Part shown: positions 57,301 through 64,000 of the stretch, in pieces | Layout of the letters: each line of letters opens with the position of its first letter | Position numbering within the stretch: the first letter of the stretch is position 1 | Assembly: GCA_018402565.1 (NCBI GenBank) | Contig: JAGYIQ010000001.1 | Span: 806,001-870,000 of the forward strand | Length of the DNA: 64,000 nucleotides | Direction: 5' to 3' | DNA from: Pirellulaceae bacterium | GTDB lineage: Bacteria; Planctomycetota; Planctomycetia; Pirellulales; Pirellulaceae | Translations under genes and position numbers: made by a program | The notes under the pieces: model-generated | What the model was told of the DNA's origin: nothing | The model's database searches: none | The model's input: only the letters and a program-made list of their open reading frames with translations

Positions 57301-58277
57301 TCCATCATCGAGGGGGCGAACCCCAGGCCATCGTGCGGCGCGCCGAAACTGGGGTAATACGCCCCACGCATGACTTGGGTCAGAGGCTTGCTATGACAAT
57401 CGGCCGTGAACAGTGTGAACCAATCATCGCAGGCCATGCCGTACGGGTTCACCTGGCCGTACGACACGTGCTCGATGCGACTGCCGTCGGGGCGGAAGCG
57501 ATACACATTGCCGCTGTTCATCGTGACTCGATGGCCATCTGCACCCGCCACCACCGACCGATTGGCAAAGCCATGACAGGCGTACACCCAACCGTCAAAT
57601 CCTTGAATGAACGAATTGTTCATCCCATGCGTGTCGCGTGAACAATCGAAGGGACCCAAGATCCGCTGTCGCTGGTCGCAGACGCCATCGCCGTCCGTGT
57701 CGGAAAAACGAGAAATATAAGGAATATCGAACACCAAACAATCATCGCCCAATGGCAGAATGCCGATGGGAATGTTCAGATTGTCAGCAAACACGGTGTG
57801 CTTATCAAAGGAGCCGTCGCGGTTCGTGTCCTCCAAGATCACAATCCGATCGCGGCCTTGGCCCTCGGCTGCAGGATACGGGTACTCGATGGTGCAGGTC
57901 ACCCACAGCCGACCTCGCACATCAAACGCCATATTCAGCGGCTTCTGGATCACTGGTTCGGCCGCGATCAAGTCCACGGCCAGGCCGGGTAGGGGAGTGA
58001 AGCTTTGGAGTTGGTCCAGCGGCGCCAGCGGCTCGGTGCTGCGGACGTTTTCCGCGAAGGGATCTTGCGCCGCCGCGGTTGCCGCGGCTCCGAGCATCAC
58101 CAGCCCCAGACCCGCCAGCAGGGCCAGCCAGAGGCCCGCCGGCAGGACAAGCCAGAGGCCCGCCGGCAGAGCCAGCCTGAGGCGCAGGCGTACCGGCGGC
58201 CAAGCCGGCGGATTGGCCTTCCGCCGCGGGGAAATCTTGGCATGGTGCCCTTCGGAGCGGTGATCGTTGCGACTCAT
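54303..58277 (-). CDS. PVC-type haem-binding protein (membrane-bound dehydrogenase, HEAT, cytochrome c)
   Basis: A 1324-residue exported protein. The leader contains three near-identical 8-residue units (LALPAGLW, LVLPAGLW, LALLAGLG) encoded by a 24-bp tandem repeat. An N-terminal beta-propeller of the membrane-bound dehydrogenase type follows (AFDVRGRLWVTCTIEYPYP, VFDIPYISRFSDTDGDGVCDQ, GPDGGLYVGDFYNR). A long HEAT-like helical region and a C-terminal cytochrome c domain with haem motif CAACH (near residue 1205) complete it. Such proteins are thought to oxidise sugars in planctomycetes. The ATG at 58277 overlaps the upstream stop as ATGA, so translation is coupled. Confidence 0.92.
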   Translation of the reverse strand: MSRNDHRSEGHHAKISPRRKANPPAWPPVRLRLRLALPAGLWLVLPAGLWLALLAGLGLVMLGAAATAAAQDPFAENVRSTEPLAPLDQLQSFTPLPGLAVDLIAAEPVIQKPLNMAFDVRGRLWVTCTIEYPYPAAEGQGRDRIVILEDTNRDGSFDKHTVFADNLNIPIGILPLGDDCLVFDIPYISRFSDTDGDGVCDQRQRILGPFDCSRDTHGMNNSFIQGFDGWVYACHGFANRSVVAGADGHRVTMNSGNVYRFRPDGSRIEHVSYGQVNPYGMACDDWFTLFTADCHSKPLTQVMRGAYYPSFGAPHDGLGFAPSMMEHFHGSTAIAGVEVLAALNFPAAYAGQLVSGNVMTSRINRNRLEWQGAYAQAIEQPDLLATSDPWFRPVSLIQGPDGGLYVGDFYNRIIGHYEVPLQHPGRDRDRGRVWRLRDATVESTALAAAAPSVTASSPLEQLVAMFEHPVVRTRLAAVNEVVARVEAGTIDRAAVVEFCQQRLGAAAVENDSVAAQVASLWCLLRVDPVAWSAAVESSSMVAAPPLVRAHVQRALSEAWPGGTSGPEPAGRGPRLSLSAADFQQRLAAGLSDSEPRVLQAAIDAAGRWGSEQNLPSLLELAAADSGRDPVVIHAARVALKETLLGPAAASSESGRGVPAAPSTGGVDELAERRAACWRWIKQSELSSERQRTLAAVMLAVPSREAADFLIDYLAEPGRRDESAGLMIQHIAKHLPTDRAGELVGLIQSQHPENLPAQWELLMAVGEGLSRSGQATPPPVWQWANGLVQQALRELAEKPVPWQAVRLDGRQAPAANEQAWQVQWRPVAGDSVGPGSAAGQNRNVAMLSSLPAGETRTGILRSQEFRLPAKLRFALAGHRGFPDQGAHELNQVQLRLESGEVIQTAFPPRNDLAQWIEWDLEAWEGQLATVEIQDGDTAGAYAWLAVGEFSVSALAVPQWSPGQLSEYVQSLCRVVARFRLQDADSSLQALLLGPGGLSPDDRLLVARTLADLRGQGFGRAFAEDLMREDLHPEIKQVLASVIALSGQLDLLDPPDDPNLRHGNSYSYLRDWLPQLNARQQRLLVRAATNEAAVFERVLGWAESGHLAVDCFNDPGIQQQVKVAENGRWWTRVERLLADVPPTDEAWRERAAAASTRFQPWLEQLRNGQALAAAALPRDTELAQEQLSGGELVEWKRLGQQVFQRDCAACHQLAGQGAVVGPQLDGIHRRGLERVLEDVLLPNQNVDHAFRSQVLLLDNGQILVGLVQAEDEAAVQLTDPQGKARTVPVSQIEERRMTPQSLMPNDIAHSYSDTTLLGLMVYLLEQ

Positions 58278-58753
58278 GGCTCGTTGTCCTCTCCTGTCGA
58301 TTCTTGCCCGATGAAGCGGCCCTCGCGATCGAACTGTTCCTGCAACCAAGCTTGGCCAACGCCGAGAATCGAGGCCATAAACTCTTCGTTCGAAAAGTAA
58401 GTGGCCTGTTCCTGCGAATCGACAAAGCCCAACTCGTGCAGTTCGCTCTCGACTCGTTCCAGTGAAAATCGACGCTCGACCTGCTTGAGCAAGGCATGCA
58501 GCTCTTCGTGATGCAAGCCGACGTGCAAGGTCTCCCAGTTACCGATCATGTGTCCGGGGTTGTTCTTGAGAATCAACCAGCGGCAGTAGCCTGCGATGCG
58601 ATGCAGCCCCATCAGGCACGCGCCCACGGCTGACAGCAGCAGCAGGCGATCCCGATCGGGCAATTTGTGTCGCTTCCAAAACAAAAACGCCAACCGCAAG
58701 TACGAGGTCAGCGTGTTGATCGACATGTTGTTCAGGCTCATGCCGTCTATCAT
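58274..58753 (-). CDS. small protein translationally coupled to the PVC cytochrome
   Basis: A 159-residue protein that I do not recognise. It is mostly helical, with SLNNMSINTLTSYLRLAFLFWKRHK, DRDRLLLLSAVGACLMGLHRIAGYCRW, then FSLERVESELHELGFVDSQEQATYFSNEEFMASILGVGQAWLQEQF. The last part resembles short regulatory or chaperone-like helical pairs. It has no signal peptide. Its TGA overlaps the ATG of the 1324-residue cytochrome gene, implying stoichiometric production or a role in its making. ATG at 58753 or 58741; the upstream frame to 59053 runs through REP-like repeats and is not used. Confidence 0.7.
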   Translation of the reverse strand: MIDGMSLNNMSINTLTSYLRLAFLFWKRHKLPDRDRLLLLSAVGACLMGLHRIAGYCRWLILKNNPGHMIGNWETLHVGLHHEELHALLKQVERRFSLERVESELHELGFVDSQEQATYFSNEEFMASILGVGQAWLQEQFDREGRFIGQESTGEDNEP

Positions 58754-58904
58754 GGCCAGACAACGGCCAAGAATCAACCGATGTACCCGGCACGAGGTCA
58801 GTTTCTGTCGCCCACGGGTTTCTGGGTCTAAACCGGTTGCTTGGCCCCGTCTCGCCCCGAGTGGACAGCGAGCACAGCCCAGCCCACAGGCTCCGTCCCT
58901 CCGC

Positions 58905-59010
58905 CCCCGCCGGTTCATACCGGTGGGAGCGAAAGTCTGGGACAGCGAGAAACAGTACAGCCCGCGAGCTGTCGACTGTCCCCGCCCCCGCCGGTTTACC
59001 GGTAGAATGC
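58905..59010 (-). repeat. REP-like palindromes downstream of the transposase gene
   Basis: Two units in reverse orientation to those at 59.9 kb: CGCCGGTTCATACCGGTGGG near 58910, followed by AGCGAAAGTCTGGGACAGCGAG, and CCGCCGGTTTACCGGTAG near 58988. Together with the array upstream, they bracket the gene at 59066-59863. Confidence 0.75.
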
Positions 59011-59065
59011 CGCAAGATTTGGCAGCGCGAGGCCTTGCTCGTCCCGCGTCCAAGCTGTAGCCACA

Positions 59066-59863
59066 CTACCTCCGCACCGCCCCCATGTCGTACTCGCCAA
59101 ACGTCCCCACGTAATAGCTGGGGCGTAACACGGGTTGCTGGCCAAACGCAAAGGCGATGTTATTCATAAACCCCAACGCAATCGTCTCCGGAGATTCTTC
59201 CACATTCCCCCGTAGCGTTATGTGCACGTGGTCGGGCATGACCGAGATACTGCCCAGCCAGTAGTCCTTCTTCAGAGCGTTTTTCTCACATAACTGTTTG
59301 ATTCGATTCAACGACACCTCGTCTACGAAACGTTCGCGGTGTTCGGTGACAAGCACCAAATGCAAGTCGTACCAATAGCGACCTCGGTTCGTCGCCGTCG
59401 GCTCCCTCAAACTCACGTAGTCGTTCACGTGCGTGTACCGTGCGATCAGTTCCGCAAACCGAGGGTCGATGAATTGCGCTTTCGCGACTTGATTCGCGAT
59501 GTAACCTTCCACCTCTTCGCGTTTGTTTTCGCCCAACGAGCGAAAGGCCACTTTGCGGCTGAATTCGATCCGCGTCCCAGCGATCCTCAAGGCGTATTGG
59601 AGCCGTGCTTTGACTCGGGCAGTGAAAAGGGTCGGAGCCACGGTGGGAAGGACACTGCACGTGAACTGGAGCTGATCGGGATGCCAAAGCTTCTCAAGCA
59701 GTCGTATGCCGTCCGCTTCCCAGGTACTCGACAAGGTGTCGAAGAAGCATGTATCGGGTTGGGTAGGGAATGAACCGGTGGACGGCCAGCCCGTCCAAGT
59801 GTACCGCAGTTTGAAAGACGGAGAGTCGATGTTGTCCGGTCGGTAAAGAGGCGTAGGAGTCAA
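59066..59863 (-). CDS. Y1 (IS200-like/RAYT) transposase with N-terminal extension
   Basis: A 265-residue protein whose C-terminal 110 residues match the HUH single-strand transposase fold. The opening strand is YDLHLVLVTEHRERF, the metal-binding HxH is in SVMPDHVHITL, and the catalytic Tyr candidate lies in PSYYVGTFGEYDM. The N-terminal 150 residues are helical and not part of the usual domain. No IS200/IS605 ends or TnpB are nearby, but REP-like palindromes flank the gene in inverted orientation, as for REP-associated tyrosine transposases. Those enzymes cut and join REP DNA and are thought to spread REPs. Confidence 0.82.
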   Translation of the reverse strand: MTPTPLYRPDNIDSPSFKLRYTWTGWPSTGSFPTQPDTCFFDTLSSTWEADGIRLLEKLWHPDQLQFTCSVLPTVAPTLFTARVKARLQYALRIAGTRIEFSRKVAFRSLGENKREEVEGYIANQVAKAQFIDPRFAELIARYTHVNDYVSLREPTATNRGRYWYDLHLVLVTEHRERFVDEVSLNRIKQLCEKNALKKDYWLGSISVMPDHVHITLRGNVEESPETIALGFMNNIAFAFGQQPVLRPSYYVGTFGEYDMGAVRR

Positions 59864-59912
59864 TGTGAGTTACTCCGAAATTGACGAACGGGTTCGGTTT
59901 GATGACGCCAAT

Positions 59913-60240
59913 ACTACCAAACTTGCGCTCCCACCGGTAAACCGGCGGGGGCGGAGCGGACGCCGTGCTGTGTGCGGCCACGTCGTGCTCGCTGCCAAAC
60001 TTGCGCTCCCACCGGTGAACCGGCGGGGGGCGGTGGGGCCGCGTTCGTGGGTGACGCGTGTCTCGCTGCCAAACTTGCGCTCCCACCGGTGAACCGGCGG
60101 GGGCGGATTGGGCCGTGTTCGTGGGTGACGCGTTCTCGCTGTCAAACTTGCGCCCCCACCGGTGAACCGGCGGGGGCGGACGGGCCGTGTGTGTGGGTGA
60201 CGCGTTCTCGCTGTGAAACTTGCGCCCCCACCGGTGAAGG
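59913..60240 (+). repeat. tandem REP-like array upstream of the transposase gene
   Basis: Five units of about 73 bp begin near 59915, 59990, 60063, 60137 and 60209. Each has GCTGCCAAACTTGCGCTCCC, then the palindrome CCCACCGGTGAACCGGCGGG, then a G-rich tail and GTGGGTGACGCGTTCTC. The fifth is cut after CCCACCGGTGAA, where another dispersed repeat begins. A sixth, isolated palindrome (CACCGGTAAACCAGCGGGG) is near 60369. Confidence 0.88.
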
Positions 60241-60333
60241 GCTGGTTGATTTTTCCAGACATGCTCGCGAAACGGCCGCCCAACTCAAGAAAGTCGTGCG
60301 ATAGCGAGGCGTTTCCGACTCAATCGAAATGTG
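60236..60333. repeat. dispersed repeat beginning GGGCTGGTTGATTTTTCC, copy 2
   Basis: A shorter relative of 31104-31245: it begins GGGCTGGTTGATTTTTCCAGA and ends near TCAATCGAAATG. In the matching frame it reads GLVDFSRHARETAAQLKKVV before a stop. It interrupts the last REP-like unit. Confidence 0.5.
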
Positions 60334-60540
60334 AAACGCCCAGCCCACAAGCACGGTGTCTCCGCCCCTCACCGGTAAACCAGCGGGGGGCGGAGGGGGC
60401 GCGTCTGGCAACTGCCCCTACTTCTGCGTTCACGCCTTGTGGTAAACTATGAACTGGCCTGGCTGCGGGCGGCCCGACCACTCGGCGTCCGATCGCGGGC
60501 CGAGGCTCGGGCTCCAGTGCCGGGAACTTTGAGAAGCGAG

Positions 60541-61707
60541 ATGAACGTGAGTAAAGCAAACACCGCCACGCGGGATGGCCAGGCAGAGTCCTCCTCGGAT
60601 GCTGGGCAGCACAACGGACTGGAGATGGGCCCGGAGGCCGCTCTGAGCGATACCGCGGCCGCAGAAACGGGCTATTCCACCGGAATTGACGGACCAGGAG
60701 ACTCGGGCGGCCATTCCCGCGACGTCTGGGTGGGTTTCGACCTGGGCGGCACCAAAATGTACGCGGTCGTCTTCGATGAAAATCTCAAACCCCTGGCCAA
60801 GGCTCGGAAAAAGACCAAAGGCTTCGAGGGCATGGAGCAAGGACTCAAACGCGTGCACGGCGTGATCCAAGAAGCCCTGGACGAAGCGGGGGTCGTGCCC
60901 AGTCAGATCGCGGGGATTGGTATCGGTTGCCCGGGACCGCTGAACTTCGACAAGGGACTGATGCTCGAGGCCCCGAATCTGGGTTGGAAAAACGTGCCGA
61001 TCCGCAAGTCGCTCGAGACGGCCTTCGGCTGCCCCACGATTATCATGAACGACGTGGACGCCGGTGTTTACGGCGAATGGTGTTTTGGGGCGGGTCGCGG
61101 GTCCCGCTGCTTGGTCGGCATCTTCCCCGGCACCGGGGTGGGCGGCGGCTGTGTCTACCACGGGCAAATCCTGCAGGGAGCCAATCACAGCTGCATGGAA
61201 ATTGGTCACATTCCCTTGATCAGCGACAGCCTGCCCGACGGCTGTGGCAATGTGGGGACTCTGGAGGCCATCTGCAGTCGCTTGGCCATCGCCGCCGGCG
61301 CAGCCCAAGCCGCCTACCGCGGGCAAGCCCCCTGGTTGCAGAAAAAAGTAGGTACGGACCTGTCCAAGATTCGCTCCGGGGTGCTGAAAGAAGCCGTGGA
61401 AAACGGTGACGAGGTCGTCAAGAACTTGATCCTCGAAGCCGCCAACTACTTGGGCTTGGGCATCGTAACCATGGTCCACCTCCTCAGCCCGGAGATGGTG
61501 GTGATCGGTGGCGGCCTGGCCGAAGCCTTCCCCAAGCTGCTGGTCAAGAACGCCGAAGACTACGCCAAGGGACGGGTCATGCCCGCCTTCGCCGGCTCGT
61601 TCAAGGTCGCGTTGGCCAAATTGGGCGACGAGAGCGGCGTCACCGGCGCCGCCGCTTGGGCCAAACGGGTCGTCGAGTCCAAACACGGGATCAATCCGCT
61701 GTTTTAG
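60541..61707 (+). CDS. ROK-family sugar kinase (glucokinase-like)
   Basis: A 388-residue kinase. After about 60 low-complexity residues comes the phosphate motif VGFDLGGTKMYAVVFDENL. The sugar-binding region GIGIGCPGPLN, the catalytic Asp in IIMNDVDAGVYGE, PGTGVGGGCVYHG and EIGHIPL follow. The zinc motif that normally reads CxCGxxGCxE is DGCGNVGTLE, so only one of three cysteines remains. Glucose is the likeliest substrate, unproven. ATG at 60541 is preferred to 60439. It precedes an exported sugar isomerase-like protein on the same strand. Confidence 0.88.
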   Translation: MNVSKANTATRDGQAESSSDAGQHNGLEMGPEAALSDTAAAETGYSTGIDGPGDSGGHSRDVWVGFDLGGTKMYAVVFDENLKPLAKARKKTKGFEGMEQGLKRVHGVIQEALDEAGVVPSQIAGIGIGCPGPLNFDKGLMLEAPNLGWKNVPIRKSLETAFGCPTIIMNDVDAGVYGEWCFGAGRGSRCLVGIFPGTGVGGGCVYHGQILQGANHSCMEIGHIPLISDSLPDGCGNVGTLEAICSRLAIAAGAAQAAYRGQAPWLQKKVGTDLSKIRSGVLKEAVENGDEVVKNLILEAANYLGLGIVTMVHLLSPEMVVIGGGLAEAFPKLLVKNAEDYAKGRVMPAFAGSFKVALAKLGDESGVTGAAAWAKRVVESKHGINPLF

Positions 61708-61765
61708 GCCCACGCTGACACGGCCAGACCGTGGGATCGGCCAGTGAAACCCCACCGATTCCCAC

Positions 61766-61793
61766 TTGCGGAACAAATTTTCACAGTAATACT
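61766..61793 (+). promoter_or_regulatory. candidate sigma70-like promoter
   Basis: TTGCGG (61766-61771) and AATACT (61788-61793), 16 bp apart, lie about 110 bases before the gene at 61904. The interval is A/T-rich. Moderate support only. Confidence 0.35.
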
Positions 61794-61903
61794 AGCAGAC
61801 TGGGGGTCAGAGGGGCCCCACGACAGCACGCACGCGACAGGTCGCCCGAGTCGCACCGTTATCTTTAACTTTCACAAAACACAACATAATCAGGAGCCAG
61901 GCA

Positions 61904-62848
61904 ATGCCCAGTCCTATCAATCGTCGAATCTTCTTGCAGTCCGCCGTCGCTGGTGCCGCCGGGGCTTCTGTAGCCCTCGGGACCCACAGCCTGTTCGCCG
62001 CCGGGTCGGTAAACCCCGCCGCCCTGCCGTTCGACATCTCATTGGCCCAGTGGTCGCTGCACAAGGCCCTATTCGCCAAAAAAATCGACCATTTGGATTT
62101 TGCCAAAGTCACGAAAGAAGAGTTCGGGATCCACGCCGTCGAATACGTGAATCAGTTCTTCAAGGACAAAGCCGAGGACGCCGCCTACTTGGGTGACATG
62201 AACAAGCGAGCCGAGGATCTGGGTGTAAAACAGTTGCTGATCATGATCGACGGCGAAGGCAACTTGGGCGATGCCACTTTGGCCAAGCGGATGGAGGCAG
62301 TGAAGCGGCACTATAAATGGATCGAAGCCGCCAAGACGCTGGGCTGCCACAGCATTCGCGTCAACGCCGCCAGCAGCGGTAGCTACGAAGATCAAGTCCA
62401 CCGCGCCGCCGATGGACTCCGCAGCCTGTCCGAATACGCCAAAGAAGCTGGCCTGAATGTGATCGTCGAGAACCACGGCGGACTCAGCTCCAACGGCCAA
62501 TGGCTGGCCTCGGTCATCGAGAAGGTCGGGATGGACAATTGCGGCACCCTGCCCGACTTCGGCAACTTCAACATGGGCGGCGGTCAACATTACGATCGCT
62601 ACCAAGGCATCCAAGAATTGATGCCCTTTGCCAAGGGTGTCAGTGCCAAGTCGCACGACTTTGACGACAATGGCAACGAGATTCACACCGACTACGTTCG
62701 CATGATGAAGATCGTTCTGGATGCTGGCTACCGTGGCTTTGTCGGCATCGAATACGAGGGTGGCAAGATCGACGAGTACGCCGGTATCCACGCCACCAAA
62801 AAATTGCTCGAACGCGTCCGCGAACAACTGGCCGCTGACTACGCTTAA
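61904..62848 (+). CDS. Tat-exported sugar phosphate isomerase/epimerase-like protein
   Basis: A 314-residue TIM-barrel protein of the xylose isomerase-like (AP endonuclease 2) superfamily. A twin-arginine leader is present ([21 protein letters not shown], then HSLFAAG). Metal-ligand candidates of the barrel follow: [12 protein letters not shown] (Glu), [10 protein letters not shown] (Asp), [11 protein letters not shown] and [10 protein letters not shown] (final Glu). Planctomycetes have many exported paralogues; the substrate is not known. AGGAG lies 11 bases before the ATG. Confidence 0.9.
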   Translation: MPSPINRRIFLQSAVAGAAGASVALGTHSLFAAGSVNPAALPFDISLAQWSLHKALFAKKIDHLDFAKVTKEEFGIHAVEYVNQFFKDKAEDAAYLGDMNKRAEDLGVKQLLIMIDGEGNLGDATLAKRMEAVKRHYKWIEAAKTLGCHSIRVNAASSGSYEDQVHRAADGLRSLSEYAKEAGLNVIVENHGGLSSNGQWLASVIEKVGMDNCGTLPDFGNFNMGGGQHYDRYQGIQELMPFAKGVSAKSHDFDDNGNEIHTDYVRMMKIVLDAGYRGFVGIEYEGGKIDEYAGIHATKKLLERVREQLAADYA

Positions 62849-62910
62849 AGCCTGAGCCTTGGCGGCGGCGCCTGGCTGGCGTTTCGCGACCGAGCGGTTA
62901 ACGTGTGCTT

Positions 62911-63014
62911 TGCCACTGGGTCGTGCCACTGGGTCGTGCCACTGAGCCGTGTCACTGAGCCGTGTCACTGGGCTGTGTCACTGGGCTGTGTCACTGAGCC
63001 GTGTCACTGGGTCG
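62911..63014 (+). repeat. 13-bp minisatellite, eight copies
   Basis: Eight exact-length head-to-tail units of TGCCACTGGGTCG / TGTCACTGAGCCG / TGTCACTGGGCTG, in register from 62911 to 63014. Variants alternate in pairs. It fills the gap between the isomerase-like gene and the gene at 63082. Confidence 0.92.
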
Positions 63015-63081
63015 GCGTCTGTGGCATGCGATGCGATCGGGTCGACCGGGGCGTCCCTGGCTTGCAGCACAGGAGCGAAGC

Positions 63082-64000
63082 GTGCCTAATTTGGGTTGGC
63101 TGTCGGCAGCGACGATCGGTCGTGATCGGTCTCGTTGCACGCGTTCCAGGACGCTCGTGCTGAGCGTCTCTCTGCTGTTTGTAGTCGCCACACCAGGATT
63201 TCTGCACGCGGTTTGCGGTTTAGAGGCGGCCCTATGGCAATTGCGTCGCGAAGCATTGCGAACGCAGAACGCGGACTACTCATTCTCCGGCCTGCCCTCG
63301 CAGGTCCGGCTCGGAATTCGAGCCCAGGGAGTTTGCTCGGCGTGTCACTTGGCTTCGTTTGGCGGTCCGCGCAACGAACTGGGGACGGCCTTAAACACCC
63401 TGCTCACGCTCAGTGATCGACAGGATGCGATACGCCAGCGTGACTTGGGACGGCGGATGCTGGATTTGCCCGTTGACCCCACGTTGCCCGACTCACCTAC
63501 GTTCGGGCAGTGGTTCGGCAGTGGCCAACCGCTCGCGGCCGACTCCGTGAATTCCGCATCTGCCGAGGACACTCCGCCCTCGCGGGCTCGCGCTGAGCGA
63601 TTGGATCTGGACGAGGCCGAACGCCGGGTGCGTGAAGTGGAGGCCGAATCGCGGTTCGGAATCTTGCAGATTGAGCGTGCCTCCGAGTTGTCGGCCGATG
63701 TTGCGTCGGTACTGGCCCGATTCCGCGGGGAGGCCTTGATACTGGATGTCCACCGGATGTCGGTGGAAGTGGCCGCAGCATTGGCACGCAGCGAGGCCGA
63801 GACCTTGTGGCTGCCGACAGTGACTGCCGTTTCCGATGAAGTGGCAGCGGAGCTAGCGCGATTCCCCGGTCGGTTGGTGATGACGGGGCTGGCCTCTTTG
63901 GACTCGGTGACGCTGGCCGAAAAACTGGCGGCCAATTCCCGCGCCCTGTCGCTGCCCTACCTGCAAGAGATTGGGCCAGAAGTCGCTCAAGCCCTGGCGC
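63082..64000 (+). CDS. exported cytochrome c-type protein with leucine-rich repeats (runs off the window)
   Basis: An open frame of at least 306 residues, starting at GTG 63082 behind AGGAGCGAAG and continuing past 64000. A hydrophobic leader (TLVLSVSLLFVVATPGFLHA) is followed by one haem motif, CSACH, in RAQGVCSACHLASFGG (near residue 83). From about residue 210, leucine-rich-like units appear: FRGEALILDVHRMSVEVAAALARS, ETLWLPTVTAVSDEVAAELARF, RLVMTGLASLDSVTLAEKLAAN, RALSLPYLQEIGPEVAQALA. Such repeats are common in large planctomycete proteins. The C-terminus is unknown. Confidence 0.82.
   Translation, partial: MPNLGWLSAATIGRDRSRCTRSRTLVLSVSLLFVVATPGFLHAVCGLEAALWQLRREALRTQNADYSFSGLPSQVRLGIRAQGVCSACHLASFGGPRNELGTALNTLLTLSDRQDAIRQRDLGRRMLDLPVDPTLPDSPTFGQWFGSGQPLAADSVNSASAEDTPPSRARAERLDLDEAERRVREVEAESRFGILQIERASELSADVASVLARFRGEALILDVHRMSVEVAAALARSEAETLWLPTVTAVSDEVAAELARFPGRLVMTGLASLDSVTLAEKLAANSRALSLPYLQEIGPEVAQALA

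Noticed and set aside
60430-61776. 448-codon minus-strand frame across the ROK kinase
   Set aside because: No recognisable motifs; the opposite strand has the full ROK motif set.

Overview
The window reads as chromosomal DNA of a planctomycete, probably Pirellulales (a Rhodopirellula/Blastopirellula-like organism). This rests on gene content, not on any search. Markers are a DUF1501 plus DUF1549/DUF1553 cytochrome pair, a very large PVC-type haem protein with CxxCH, a PEP-CTERM exported protease, a DUF1573 protein, LL-diaminopimelate aminotransferase, many Tat/Sec-exported proteins and high GC. Genes are mostly monocistronic or in short runs with frequent strand switches.

Layout. 0-12 kb holds housekeeping and signalling genes: DUF1844 protein, HAD phosphatase, phytanoyl-CoA dioxygenase-like protein, FHA-GAF-SpoIIE phosphatase, TlpA-like thioredoxin, MobA-like nucleotidyltransferase, a membrane protein, cytidine deaminase, MoaD, isochorismatase-like hydrolase, and the HslV/HslU protease. 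12-23.7 kb holds an exported intradiol dioxygenase, a glycosyltransferase, dapL, feoAB with a Fur-like site inside its promoter, a radical SAM protein, a PEP-CTERM subtilase and PlsC. 23.7-31.3 kb is a gene desert. It contains polypyrimidine arrays in opposite orientation near its two ends, a threefold tandem repeat of about 683 bp, some 16 copies of a short element and the frameshifted tip of an Rhs gene. 31.3-44 kb holds tRNA-Val, a SNF2 helicase with an unknown partner, a large VWA membrane protein, an RRM protein, the DUF1501 and cytochrome pair and tRNA-Ile. 44-54 kb holds an FHA-GAF-class III cyclase, an MscK-like channel, an SLC13-type transporter, a DUF1573 protein and tRNA-Thr. 54-64 kb holds the PVC cytochrome translationally coupled to a small upstream protein, a Y1 (RAYT-like) transposase flanked by REP-like palindromes, a ROK kinase, an exported sugar isomerase-like protein and the start of a cytochrome/leucine-rich protein that runs off the window.

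The strongest unusual signals are non-coding. A 163-bp non-autonomous element is present five times. It has GTAACCGTTCACG terminal inverted repeats and makes 8-bp target duplications, which points to an IS66-type origin. It sits at gene 3' ends and terminators and in one case supplies a stop codon. A second element of 167 bp supplies the stop codons of two convergent genes. A RAYT-like gene carries REP-like arrays on both sides. More than a dozen unrelated minisatellites occupy gene borders, and some lie inside coding sequence.
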